From: Pacificispira sp002696645
GTDB lineage: Bacteria; Pseudomonadota; Alphaproteobacteria; UBA8366; Aestuariispiraceae
Direction: 5' to 3'
DNA length: 64,000 bases
NCBI RefSeq assembly: GCF_048892425.1
Contig: NZ_JBLZHU010000012.1
Location: 25,772 to 89,771 of the forward strand
The notes beneath the pieces were generated by a model that worked only from the letters and a program-made list of their open reading frames with translations, searched no databases and was not told the origin of the DNA. Made by a program: the position numbers and the translations under genes. Below, in pieces: positions 17,465 through 25,946 of the stretch; positions within the stretch are counted from its first letter, which is position 1, and each line of letters begins with the position of its first letter.

Positions 17465-19015
17465 ATGACATTTGGAAATCTAAATCGGCGGACTGTTTTA
17501 GGCGGACTTGCTGGTGCCGGTGCAGTCGGCGCGCTTGGCATATCCCCAAAGCGCGCTAACGCGGCAAACAAAGGCGGTGCCTTTAGAATTGGCGTTGGAG
17601 ACTTCAGCACCAGTGATACGATCGCCCCAACTGTCGCCGAAACTCGGTTTACCACCTATTTGAGCTTCCAGGTAAGAAACTGTCTGGTTGAGGTGGGTCC
17701 TGGTGGCGTTATCGTCCCTGAACTGGCCGAAAGCTGGGGGGCAAGCGCAGATCTTAAAACCTGGACCTTTAAAATTCGCAATGGCGTCGAGTTTCATAAT
17801 GGGAAACCTCTCGTAGCTGCCGATGTGGTCTATTCTCTGAACCTTCATCGGGGGGATGACACGACCTCTGCAATTAAATCGGTTATGGCCGCGGTGAGCG
17901 ACATCAAGGCAACATCAGACCATGAAGTCGTTGTAACGCTCGATTCCGCAAATGCTGGATTCCCGTCGATCTTGGCGTATTTCCAAACCCAGATTGTGCA
18001 AGATGGCGATAAAAATTTCGACGCCGGTATGGGAACCGGGGGATACATTCTGGAGAGTTTCGAGCCGGGCATTCGGTCAAAGGTGAAACGGAATCCAAAT
18101 TACTGGAAGGCGGATCGCGCCCATTTTGATACGGTCGAGCTTATCGCAATTAAGGATGCCTCCGCCCGAACCAGCGCGATTACCACGGGCGAAATCGATG
18201 CAATGAACTTTGTGGATACAAAGACGGCGAAACTCATTGCGCGCAACCCCAAGGTAAAAGTGATCCGCACGCCCGGGAAATCACACTATGCCTATTGTGT
18301 GCGTACTGACACGGCGCCATTCACCAATCCCGATGTTCGCCTGGCCCTGAAATACGCAATAGATCGTCAGGATTATCTAGATAAGATTCTGAGCGGTTTT
18401 GGTACCTTGGGAAATGATCAGCCAATCAATGCCGCTTATGAATATTTTAATCCGAACATCCCACAACGGGAGTATGATCCAGATCGTGCTAAATCCTTGA
18501 TGGCAAAGGCTGGCATGAGTGGGGAAACCATCAAATTGCATGTCGCAGACACCCCGTTCTCCGGAGCAACAGATGGGGCGGTCCTGTTCCGCGAGCACGC
18601 CGCCAAGGCTGGTATCAACCTGGAAGTGGTGCGTGAACCTGATCACGGATACTGGAGCAATGTTTGGGCAAACAAACCCTTCTTTGCGAGCCGTTGGAGC
18701 GGGCGCATCAATGAAGATCTGATGTTCTCCACAGCCTATTCGAAAGATGCCCTTACCACCGGATGGAACGAGACTTTCTGGGACAATGATGCGTTCAACA
18801 AGATTTTGATCGCCGCTCGCTCAGAAGTTGATGATGACAAGCGCCGTGCATTGTATTGGGAATGCCAAACCCTCATCAACGAAGAAGGCGGCATGATCGC
18901 GCCGGCCTTCGCGGATTTCGTTGATGCGGCTGCGGCGAATGTCGAGCATGGTGATCTATCATCAGATTGGGATCTGGATGGCGGCAGAGCGTCCGAGCGT
19001 TGGTGGTTCTCCTAA
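17465..19015 (+). CDS. ABC peptide/nickel-type substrate-binding protein (SBP_bac_5)
   Basis: This 516-residue periplasmic binding protein has a twin-arginine signal (NRRTVLGGLAGAG, cleavage after about residue 33, ANA). The body is the DppA/OppA fold, with LAESWGASADLKTWTFKIRNGV carried as the usual 'TYTFKLR'-type strand. A GGGAGA ribosome site precedes the ATG. The partner permeases are at 22829 and 23798, with three enzyme genes between them. No ATPase gene is present. The cargo could be a peptide-like or N-substituted compound handled by the intervening enzymes. Confidence 0.92.
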   Translation: MTFGNLNRRTVLGGLAGAGAVGALGISPKRANAANKGGAFRIGVGDFSTSDTIAPTVAETRFTTYLSFQVRNCLVEVGPGGVIVPELAESWGASADLKTWTFKIRNGVEFHNGKPLVAADVVYSLNLHRGDDTTSAIKSVMAAVSDIKATSDHEVVVTLDSANAGFPSILAYFQTQIVQDGDKNFDAGMGTGGYILESFEPGIRSKVKRNPNYWKADRAHFDTVELIAIKDASARTSAITTGEIDAMNFVDTKTAKLIARNPKVKVIRTPGKSHYAYCVRTDTAPFTNPDVRLALKYAIDRQDYLDKILSGFGTLGNDQPINAAYEYFNPNIPQREYDPDRAKSLMAKAGMSGETIKLHVADTPFSGATDGAVLFREHAAKAGINLEVVREPDHGYWSNVWANKPFFASRWSGRINEDLMFSTAYSKDALTTGWNETFWDNDAFNKILIAARSEVDDDKRRALYWECQTLINEEGGMIAPAFADFVDAAAANVEHGDLSSDWDLDGGRASERWWFS

Positions 19016-19030
19016 ATACTGAGTGATTAT

Positions 19031-19067
19031 ACCCTGTTGGGGCAGTAGGTTACTGGTCCAACAGGGT
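19031..19067 (+). terminator. Strong hairpin between transporter SBP and downstream enzyme genes
   Basis: ACCCTGTTGG and CCAACAGGGT form a perfect 10-bp stem around a 17-nt loop, 15 nt after the SBP stop. No T-run follows. It could be a partial terminator or a 3'-end stabiliser that keeps binding-protein mRNA above the level of the downstream genes. Confidence 0.6.
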
Positions 19068-19104
19068 TCAAATTCATTTCACTTTGTTTTACGTGAGAAG
19101 CAAG

Positions 19105-20511
19105 ATGTCCTTCATGACAGCTCATGCGACTGAAAAATCCACCTCATTTGAAGCGGCATTCAAAGAGATTGGGGAACTTTTTCCGTCTCAGTTTACACAA
19201 AGCGATGCCATCCTTGAGCATCACAGCCATGGTGAATCCTGGCATCCAGCCGCCGCACCCGGCGGGGTTTTCTTTGCCGAATCCACGGAACAGGTCTCCC
19301 AGGTTGTCGCTCTGTGCAACAGGCATTCCGTGCCGATCATCCCGTTCGGCATTGGATCTTGTATCGAGGGGCAGGTTCAGGCCATTCATGGTGGCCTGAC
19401 CATCGATTTAAGCAAAATGAACGAGATTGTCGCAATCCATGCAAGTGATATGGATTGCGTCGTCCAAGCGGGTGTAACGCGCCAACAATTGAATGAAGAA
19501 TTGCGCGCCAGCGGTCTTTTCTTTCCCATCGATATTGGCGCCCATGCGACGATGGGGGGATTGGCATCGACGCGTGCCTCTGGCACGACCACCGTCCGCT
19601 ATGGGACTATGCGCGATCTAGTTCTTTCAATGACTGTGGTTTTGCCCGACGGTGAGATCATAAGAACCGGACAGCGGGCTAGAAAATCATCAGCAGGCTA
19701 TGACCTCGCCCGACTATTCATTGGTTCGGAAGGGACGTTGTGTATCATCACTGAATTGACCGTGCGTTTGTTTGGCATTCCTGAGGAAGCCCAGGCGGGC
19801 ATGTGCAGTTTCGAAACAATTGAAGGCGCCACCAAAATGGTGGTGGAGGCCCTTCAGCTTGGTTTGTGCCTTAATCGAATTGAATTGGCAGACTCGCTTC
19901 AAATGTATGCGATCAATCGCTATAGCAAAACTGACCTGCCCGAAAAGCCAACACTGTTTCTGGACCTGACTGGATCGGTTGCGAATGTTTCTCATGACCT
20001 CGCAATCCTGGAAGAGCTGGCGACAGACAATGGCGCGATATCGTTTGAGAAGGCAGAAAACAAGGATGCCTATAACGCATTGTGGAAAATCCGGCACGAC
20101 GCTCTTTGGGCCTCCCGTGCTTTAAAGCCAGGGGCAAAGGGTATCTCAACGGATGTGTGTGTGCCGATTTCTCAACTGCCCCAATGCATCTCTTCAATTC
20201 AGGATGTCGTCGCGGAATCCGGTTTGTTAGCACCCCTCGTGGGGCATGTTGGCGATGGGAATTTCCATCTGGTGCTTTTGTTTGATCCAGACAGCGAAGA
20301 AGAATTCAAGATTGCTGAATCCGTCAATGCAAAGTTGGTTCGTATGGCGGTCGAGATGGGGGGCACCTGTACCGGAGAGCACGGCGTCGGTATTGGTAAA
20401 AAGGCTTATCTGGACATGGAGCTTGGCGGTGCTGTTGGGGTTATGCGCTCTATCAAACGTGCCATAGACCCAAAGAATATCATGAATCCCGGAAAAATTT
20501 TCGATCTTTGA
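19105..20511 (+). CDS. FAD-linked oxidoreductase, D-lactate/glycolate dehydrogenase (GlcD) family
   Basis: The protein has about 468 residues, with an N-terminal FAD_binding_4 domain (VPIIPFGIGSCIEG, GGLASTRASGTTTVRYG) and a C-terminal FAD-oxidase domain ending GTCTGEHGVGIGK and the family's MNPGKI. It oxidises a 2-hydroxy acid to a 2-oxo acid in relatives such as D-lactate dehydrogenase. I chose the ATG at 19105; a TTG at 19084 and an ATG at 19114 are alternatives. It lies between a transporter SBP and an aminotransferase, which suggests processing of an imported hydroxy or amino acid. Confidence 0.88.
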   Translation: MSFMTAHATEKSTSFEAAFKEIGELFPSQFTQSDAILEHHSHGESWHPAAAPGGVFFAESTEQVSQVVALCNRHSVPIIPFGIGSCIEGQVQAIHGGLTIDLSKMNEIVAIHASDMDCVVQAGVTRQQLNEELRASGLFFPIDIGAHATMGGLASTRASGTTTVRYGTMRDLVLSMTVVLPDGEIIRTGQRARKSSAGYDLARLFIGSEGTLCIITELTVRLFGIPEEAQAGMCSFETIEGATKMVVEALQLGLCLNRIELADSLQMYAINRYSKTDLPEKPTLFLDLTGSVANVSHDLAILEELATDNGAISFEKAENKDAYNALWKIRHDALWASRALKPGAKGISTDVCVPISQLPQCISSIQDVVAESGLLAPLVGHVGDGNFHLVLLFDPDSEEEFKIAESVNAKLVRMAVEMGGTCTGEHGVGIGKKAYLDMELGGAVGVMRSIKRAIDPKNIMNPGKIFDL

Positions 20512-20529
20512 GATGGGTGTGACACGGTC

Positions 20530-21642
20530 ATGACCAAGGTAAGTAATTTGATCCGCAAGGACGTCGCGGACCTGCCAAAATATAATGCCGGGCTCTCGCT
20601 GGATCGATTTCAGGCTATGTACGGCATTCCCTGCTTGGCCAAATTGGACAGTAATGAAAACCCAACACCGCTGAGCGAAGCTGTGCTGGCGGCGATGCAA
20701 TCTGTATTGGCGAGTGCCAATCGATACCCTGATGCTGGCGCGATGCATCTGCGCACCCTTTTGGGCCAGCGTGTTGGTCTGACCGCTGACCAGGTCATTA
20801 TCGGCAATGGGTCTGAAGATCTAATTGGTGCCATCTATCGGGCCATATTAACGCCAGGCGATCATGTGGTGACCGTGTGCCCCAGCTTTGGTCTGCATGA
20901 ATTTGCGGCGCTGTCTATGGGCGCAACAGCAGCAAAAGTTCCGTTCAATGATGATTGGAGCTTTCCAACTGATGGGCTGATTAACGCCATCACCCCAAGA
21001 ACCCGTATCGTCATTTTCAGTTCGCCCTCAAACCCAGCTGGACCAGTGATCTTGAAAGAGGATCTGAACAAAATTCTATCGGTGCTGGACGAAAACACAC
21101 TACTGATATTTGACGAAGCTTATGGGGAATTTGTCGCCGAACCGTATGCCTTTGACAGTGTCGCTGCGCTGGCAGAGGCAATATGCCCCTGGGCGGTCTT
21201 GCGCACGTTCTCAAAGGCCTATGGTCTGGCTGGGCTGCGGGTTGGTTATGGATATATCAGCCATGCAGAACTCGTCGATGCGGTTGCCAAAGTTCGAAAC
21301 CCATTCACATCCAATCTTGTGGCTCTGGCCGCTGCCGAAGCAACGCTTGCCGAGCCAGAGATCTTGGCATCCACAGTGGCACCCTTAACGGAGCGGCGAA
21401 AATTGCTTTCGGATGGGTTGGAAGCGATGGGTTTCCACTGTGCTCCATCCCAAGCAAATTTTGTGTTCTTCGATACAGGACGTCCGGCGACAGATGTTGC
21501 AGAGGCGTTGCGGAAAAAGGGTGTCCTTGTGAAGGCTTGGTTGGAAGAACCTTACACTCAATTTGTAAGGGTCAGTGTTGGCTCTGCGGATGAGGTGAGT
21601 GCGTTTCTGAACGCTCTGCGTCAGATCGATAATCAGTCCTAA
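20530..21642 (+). CDS. HisC-like pyridoxal-phosphate aminotransferase
   Basis: This 370-residue fold-type I aminotransferase is of the histidinol-phosphate aminotransferase group. The PLP lysine lies in RTFSKAYGLAGLRVGYG, with the FDEAYGEF segment and the N-terminal KLDSNENPTP substrate motif. Its genomic place, between an FAD hydroxy-acid oxidase and a Rieske oxygenase in a transport operon, argues for catabolism rather than histidine synthesis. The ribosome site is weak, so it may be translated by coupling with the gene ending 18 nt earlier. Confidence 0.85.
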   Translation: MTKVSNLIRKDVADLPKYNAGLSLDRFQAMYGIPCLAKLDSNENPTPLSEAVLAAMQSVLASANRYPDAGAMHLRTLLGQRVGLTADQVIIGNGSEDLIGAIYRAILTPGDHVVTVCPSFGLHEFAALSMGATAAKVPFNDDWSFPTDGLINAITPRTRIVIFSSPSNPAGPVILKEDLNKILSVLDENTLLIFDEAYGEFVAEPYAFDSVAALAEAICPWAVLRTFSKAYGLAGLRVGYGYISHAELVDAVAKVRNPFTSNLVALAAAEATLAEPEILASTVAPLTERRKLLSDGLEAMGFHCAPSQANFVFFDTGRPATDVAEALRKKGVLVKAWLEEPYTQFVRVSVGSADEVSAFLNALRQIDNQS

Positions 21643-21676
21643 ACCTTTGTAGTCCCTACCTAAGAGGCTGACTCTA

Positions 21677-22804
21677 ATGACTCTCGATGCGAAACTTTAC
21701 TCTGAACTGAATGACATCCGGTCAATGGATGCAGAGAATGCCCGTGCGTTAAGTGCAGAGTTCTATACCTCGCCAGATGTATTGCGCGCGGAAGAGGATG
21801 CCATTTTTCGCAGCCAATGGGTTTGCTTGGGTCATGTGGGTGAAATCCCGAGTCCGGGTGATTTCTATACTACAGAATTGGTCTCAGAGCAGTTGATCGT
21901 TGTTCGAGGGGAATCTGGAGACATCTCTGTGTTCTCCAATGTGTGTCGCCATCGAGGGAATCTAGTCGCACAGGGGCGTGGCAATCAGCGGAACTTCACT
22001 TGCGGCTATCACGCCTGGGTGTATGGCACGGATGGTAGCCTAAAGGCGGCGCCGTTGATGAAGGATGTGGCTGGGTTTTCTAAAGAGAAATGCGGTCTGC
22101 ATGCATTTAGGACGGATATCTGGCAGAACTTCATATTTGTGAATTTGGATGGAACTGCAGAGCCGCTTGCTCCCCAAATGGGCCAGATGGATGCGCTGAT
22201 GAAGAACTATCATCATGAACTCCGCCATCTGAACTTTATGGAGGAAGATGTCTGGGATACGAATTGGAAAAGCTTGGCGGAAAATTTTTCAGAAGGGTAT
22301 CATCTGAGCGCTACTCACCTGAAAACGCTGCATCCGATTACGCCCACAAAATTGTGTAAAAAGACAGAGTTTGATCCGGCCTATACGGCGTATCATGCTT
22401 TTTATGATCCGAAATGGCCAGATCGTGGCCCTTTTCATGAGGACCTGACGGCATCAGAGCGTCGCAACAGCATTTTATCAGTGATCTTTCCGTGTTTTCT
22501 GCTCTCTATCGCGACACACTATACTTTGTTTATGTGTCTTAGACCCGCTGGTGTTGGGAAGGTCGCTATCCGGTGGGGGGTTGTTGGCTTTGGTACAGAC
22601 TCGGAGTCTCAGAGTGTGAAGGACTATGTTGACTTATGCCGCGCCTTCAATGCAGAAGATCGCGAAAAATTAGAAATTCTGCATAGGGCTCTGCATACGC
22701 GCTACTATAAACTTGGACCTCTGGCACCGACGGATTTTGAAGGCCCAATTTGGGATTTTATCCAATATTTCGCGCATCGATTTGAGGATCGCTCAAACGG
22801 TTGA
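21677..22804 (+). CDS. Rieske non-heme iron oxygenase alpha subunit (GbcA/carnitine-oxygenase-like)
   Basis: This 375-residue protein has Rieske ligands Cys90/His92 and Cys109/His112 (CRHRG, CGYHAW) and the catalytic iron motif NFSEGYHLSATH. The layout matches the oxygenases that N-demethylate or cleave quaternary ammonium compounds (GbcA, CntA, stachydrine demethylase). No reductase lies in this operon; the one at 14107-15192 could serve. GAGGC at a good distance precedes the ATG. Confidence 0.9.
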   Translation: MTLDAKLYSELNDIRSMDAENARALSAEFYTSPDVLRAEEDAIFRSQWVCLGHVGEIPSPGDFYTTELVSEQLIVVRGESGDISVFSNVCRHRGNLVAQGRGNQRNFTCGYHAWVYGTDGSLKAAPLMKDVAGFSKEKCGLHAFRTDIWQNFIFVNLDGTAEPLAPQMGQMDALMKNYHHELRHLNFMEEDVWDTNWKSLAENFSEGYHLSATHLKTLHPITPTKLCKKTEFDPAYTAYHAFYDPKWPDRGPFHEDLTASERRNSILSVIFPCFLLSIATHYTLFMCLRPAGVGKVAIRWGVVGFGTDSESQSVKDYVDLCRAFNAEDREKLEILHRALHTRYYKLGPLAPTDFEGPIWDFIQYFAHRFEDRSNG

Positions 22805-22828
22805 TCGGATTCCCAAAGGAGAGGCTCA

Positions 22829-23779
22829 TTGATATATAGAATGATACTCACCCGGCTATTGCTTGGCCTTGGGACTTTGTTTGTCGTATCGCTTTTAATT
22901 TTTTTCGCAGTGGAAACATTGCCTGGAGACTTGGCGCAGGAAATTCTTGGTCAATCAGCGACCCCAGAAACTGTGGCGGCTTTTAGAAAGCAACTCGGGT
23001 TGGATCTACCAGCTCATATTCGTTACTATTCTTGGCTTTCCGGTGTTGTCTCGGGTGATATGGGAACGTCTCTAGCCAATGGCAGAACCATTGCCTCACT
23101 GATCAGTGCACGGTTGGAAAATACAATGTTCCTGGCCGCACTGGCGGCGGTGATTTCGGTGCCGCTGGCGCTGTTTCTAGGCATTGTCTCAGCGCTGTAC
23201 CGGAATTCATTCCTGGATAAACTGATTAACACGACCGCGTTGACCGCCATTTCAACACCAGAGTTCTTCGTTGCCTATATTCTGATTTTGTTTTTGTCGG
23301 TAAAGGCAGGGCTCTTCCCGAGCATTTCCAATATATCTAACACTCTAAGCATGTCGGAATTTCTCTATCGATCGATGCTGCCAGCACTCACGCTGACCCT
23401 CGGTGTTGTTGCCCATATGATGCGCATGACGCGGGCAGCTATCATCAACCTATTGGCCAGCCCCTATATTGAAATGGCGCATTTGAAGGGACTCTCTCGC
23501 ACACGCATAATTTTGCACCATGCCTTGCCGAATGCACTGGCTCCGATCATCAATGTCGTATTGCTGAATTTGGCCTATCTCATTGTTGGTGTGGTGATTG
23601 TTGAGGTGGTTTTCGTTTATCCAGGGATGGGGCAATTGTTGGTGGATTCTGTCGCAAATCGTGACCTGCCTGTTGTTCAGGCATGCAGTCTGATCTTTGC
23701 CGCAACCTATATTCTTTTGAACTTGCTGGCGGACGTTTTATCAGTGGCCAGTAATCCTCGCCTCCTCCACCCGCGATAG
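22829..23779 (+). CDS. ABC transporter permease, DppB type
   Basis: This 316-residue inner-membrane permease has about six helices and the BPD_transp_1 EAA-type loop (MAHLKGLSRTRIILHHALPN). It starts at TTG with AAAGGAGAGG just upstream. It pairs with the DppC-type gene 18 nt later and with the SBP at 17465. Confidence 0.92.
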   Translation: MIYRMILTRLLLGLGTLFVVSLLIFFAVETLPGDLAQEILGQSATPETVAAFRKQLGLDLPAHIRYYSWLSGVVSGDMGTSLANGRTIASLISARLENTMFLAALAAVISVPLALFLGIVSALYRNSFLDKLINTTALTAISTPEFFVAYILILFLSVKAGLFPSISNISNTLSMSEFLYRSMLPALTLTLGVVAHMMRMTRAAIINLLASPYIEMAHLKGLSRTRIILHHALPNALAPIINVVLLNLAYLIVGVVIVEVVFVYPGMGQLLVDSVANRDLPVVQACSLIFAATYILLNLLADVLSVASNPRLLHPR

Positions 23780-23797
23780 GATTGTGAAGGAGCAGCA

Positions 23798-24625
23798 GTG
23801 AAAACCGTCACAAAATTTCTGACGACAACACCAGCCACAGCCCTTTTTGGCATATCGGTCCTGATACTCTTTCTGCTTGTTGGGATATTTACCCCCGTGA
23901 TCGCACCTTATGGTGAGACCGAGATTGCAGGGGATCAATACGAAGTATGGAGTGAGACATTCCTTTTAGGCACGGACAATCTGGGGCGCGATATCCTAAG
24001 CCGGTTGATGTATGGAACCCGCAACACCGTTGGCATTGCGCTGTTGACCACATGCATTACCTTCTTGATTGGAACTTTTTTTGGCATGATTTCAGCGGCA
24101 TTGGGTCGCCTGGTTGATCAAGTCATGTGTCGAATTATCGACGTCTTAATGGCTATCCCCTCCCTGATTTCGGCGCTGTTGTTGCTGACAATTCTTGGCA
24201 CATCCATACCAGTCCTGGTTGGGGTCATTTCGCTGTTGGAAGCAACACGAGTTTTCCGACTGGCGCGATCCGTCTCTATGAATGTGATCGTGCAAGATTA
24301 TGTTGAGGTTGCCAGATTGCGGGGGGAAAGTATCTGGTATGTGTTGGTCAAAGAAGTGCTGCCGAATATTCTAGCCCCCTTGGCCGCTGAGTTTGGATTG
24401 CGTTTCTGCTATGTCTTTCTCTTTATCAGCGCCCTAAGTTTCCTAGGCCTTGGCATTCAGCCACCAACAGCCGATTGGGGATCCATGGTGCGAGAAAATG
24501 CCGCCCTCATCTCGTTTGGTGACATAACCCCCCTCCTGCCGGCATTCGCCATCGCGTTGTTGACAATCTCAGTCAACTACATCGTCGATTGGTTCCTGCA
24601 CAAAGCGAGTGGATTGAAGAATTAG
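23798..24625 (+). CDS. ABC transporter permease, DppC type
   Basis: This 275-residue permease has the DppC hallmarks: an N-terminal helix, then FLLGTDNLGRDILSRLMYG and the EAA loop (EVARLRGESIWYVLVKEVLPN). It starts at GTG with GAAGGAG upstream. It is the last transporter gene; no ATP-binding subunits follow, and the next sequence is a LysR remnant on the other strand. Confidence 0.92.
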   Translation: MKTVTKFLTTTPATALFGISVLILFLLVGIFTPVIAPYGETEIAGDQYEVWSETFLLGTDNLGRDILSRLMYGTRNTVGIALLTTCITFLIGTFFGMISAALGRLVDQVMCRIIDVLMAIPSLISALLLLTILGTSIPVLVGVISLLEATRVFRLARSVSMNVIVQDYVEVARLRGESIWYVLVKEVLPNILAPLAAEFGLRFCYVFLFISALSFLGLGIQPPTADWGSMVRENAALISFGDITPLLPAFAIALLTISVNYIVDWFLHKASGLKN

Positions 24626-24722
24626 ATTGCGTTACTGATATCCTCTGACTTTATGAACTTGCCGTGCCTAAACCTACGTTATCAAGAAACTCAACCGTTC
24701 CTAATGTCATTGATCGGCACCA

Positions 24723-24880
24723 TCAAATTGCATGAAACTCAGTTAGCAGCCATGTTCGGAAGGCCTTCGCCGTTGGACGCAGTCCAATGAGATCAGGGTA
24801 GGTGACCTGCTCCCCGGAGGCTATCCAGTTCTCGTCGGTGCCTCAAGTTTCATCTGACAAAGCCATTAAGTAGGTTCTTT
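24723..24880 (-). pseudogene. C-terminal remnant of a LysR-type regulator
   Basis: The minus-strand frame reads TYLMALSDET, a TGA, then GTDENWIASGEQVTYPDLIG and a tail AKAFRTWLLTEFHAI before a stop at 24723. The AFRxWLLxE ending is typical of GcvA-type LysR proteins. The rest of the gene is gone: the flavin reductase 3' end begins within a few bases. The in-frame stop and truncation mark it as dead. It may mark an old rearrangement boundary between the ABC cassette and the IclR-linked cassette. Confidence 0.6.
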
Positions 24881-24883
24881 CGG

Positions 24884-25387
24884 TTAGTGGTGTGGCTGCG
24901 TGATCGGGGCAGTCTTGCTATAGCATCTATTCGCATAGATCAGCGGGGATTGATTTGGGCTTAGCTGGATATCCTGAACATTGCCGATCAGTATCCAATG
25001 CGTGCCATATTCCACGGTTTGCGCGATGCGACAGTCAAAGGCAACGACAACCCCGTTTATTACAGGGCTGCCGGTGCTGAGCTGTTGATAATCGATCTGG
25101 TCAAACTTATTGGTGGATGGGGCCCGCGTTCGTCCTGAGAAGATGTCGGAAAGTACTGACTGGTCCTCCCGCAATAGATTTACACAAAACACACCGTTAC
25201 GAATAACCATAGCGGCCGTCAGGCTCGCCTTGTTCAAACAAATAAGAAGGGAGGGGCTGAGAGAATCGGCGGAGACAGATGTCATCGCGCTGACAGTCAT
25301 GCCGTTTATGCCCGCCGGTCCATCCGTCGTGACGACACATACGGAGGTGGCTGCCCTGCTCATTCCATCCAGAAACTTCTGTCGCAT
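24884..25387 (-). CDS. Flavin reductase (HpaC-like) of a two-component monooxygenase
   Basis: From ATG 25387 (GAGGA nine nt upstream) the protein has 167 residues. It is a flavin_Reduct-domain protein: TSVCVVTTDGPAGINGMTVSA, then SPSLLICLNKAS, and the late GTHWILIGNVQDI pattern. It supplies FMNH2 or FADH2 to a separate oxygenase. The likely partner is the DszC/acyl-CoA-dehydrogenase-like protein at 31730. Its promoter carries TGCGC-type elements like those of the other IclR-linked genes. A longer frame to 25423 lacks a ribosome site. Confidence 0.88.
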   Translation of the reverse strand: MRQKFLDGMSRAATSVCVVTTDGPAGINGMTVSAMTSVSADSLSPSLLICLNKASLTAAMVIRNGVFCVNLLREDQSVLSDIFSGRTRAPSTNKFDQIDYQQLSTGSPVINGVVVAFDCRIAQTVEYGTHWILIGNVQDIQLSPNQSPLIYANRCYSKTAPITQPHH

Positions 25388-25416
25388 AAAGTGTTCCTCA
25401 AAATAGTTGTGCGATA

Positions 25417-25437
25417 TGCGCATGTTTGTGCGTAGAG
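25417..25437. promoter_or_regulatory. TGCGC-type elements in the flavin reductase promoter
   Basis: TGCGCATG (25417-25424) and TGTGCGTAGAG (25427-25437) lie 30-50 bp upstream of the flavin reductase start. They resemble the TGCGCATAGTGAA site at 31687-31699. This is the weakest member of the proposed site family. Confidence 0.3.
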
Positions 25438-25477
25438 TAAACGAAAACTAAAAATTATGTCAATGGGGTTGCCAAAA

Positions 25478-25634
25478 CATCATGCGACCGCATGAGCGAG
25501 GCAGACATACGCATCATGCGACCGCATGAGCGAGGCAGACATACGCATCATGCGACCGCATGAGCGAGGCAGACATACGCATCATGCGACCGCATGAGCG
25601 AGGCAGATATACGCATCATGCGACCGCATGAGCG
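25478..25634. repeat. Tandem direct repeat, 34-bp unit, about 4.6 copies, each with a dyad
   Basis: Copies begin at 25478, 25512, 25546, 25580 and 25614 (the last is 21 bp long). They are identical except for one C-to-T change in the fourth. Each unit contains CATGCGACCGCATG, a 6-bp inverted repeat around AC. With a 34-bp period the dyads sit a little over three helical turns apart. The array lies between the divergent flavin reductase and the TAXI transporter gene. Possible roles are a multi-site operator or a recombination-prone spacer. There are no unique spacers, so it is not CRISPR. Confidence 0.9.
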
Positions 25635-25778
25635 TGGGGACAGTGAATGCTGTAGAGGGGCGTTATAAAAGACGTTACTCCCTTAGGATTCATCCGGGTC
25701 GCAGGCTCAAAAAGGCGATCAAGCAAAACTCGCTTATTGACAGGCCATAGAAATTATGTGACAAATAATGCACAAAAA

Positions 25779-25791
25779 TGCGCTAAGCGCA
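25779..25791. promoter_or_regulatory. Perfect palindrome TGCGCTAAGCGCA, candidate IclR operator
   Basis: TGCGCT and AGCGCA pair perfectly around a central A. The site lies about 155 bp upstream of the TAXI transporter gene, in an AT-rich flank that includes a TTGACA at 25737-25742. It belongs to a family of similar sites at 29722, 31687 and 38905. Confidence 0.5.
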
Positions 25792-25946
25792 CAAATTATG
25801 TTTTACGATAAGAACCCCGAACAGGGGCGCATTCCTCGCAAGAGGAAAACCGATCTCACCTGCAAAAAGCCCAACAAGACGGCAAGGGGTGCAGAACTGA
25901 CAATGGACCGGGGGTTCCGGCCAAAAACGATCCGTGGGAGGATAGA

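Noticed and set aside
20227..20748. 173-codon minus-strand reading frame
   Set aside because: It is antisense to the GlcD-family and HisC-like genes, which have clear motifs and ribosome-site context.
25478..25634. CRISPR array
   Set aside because: The 34-bp units are contiguous and nearly identical, with no unique spacers and no cas genes nearby. It is a simple tandem repeat.
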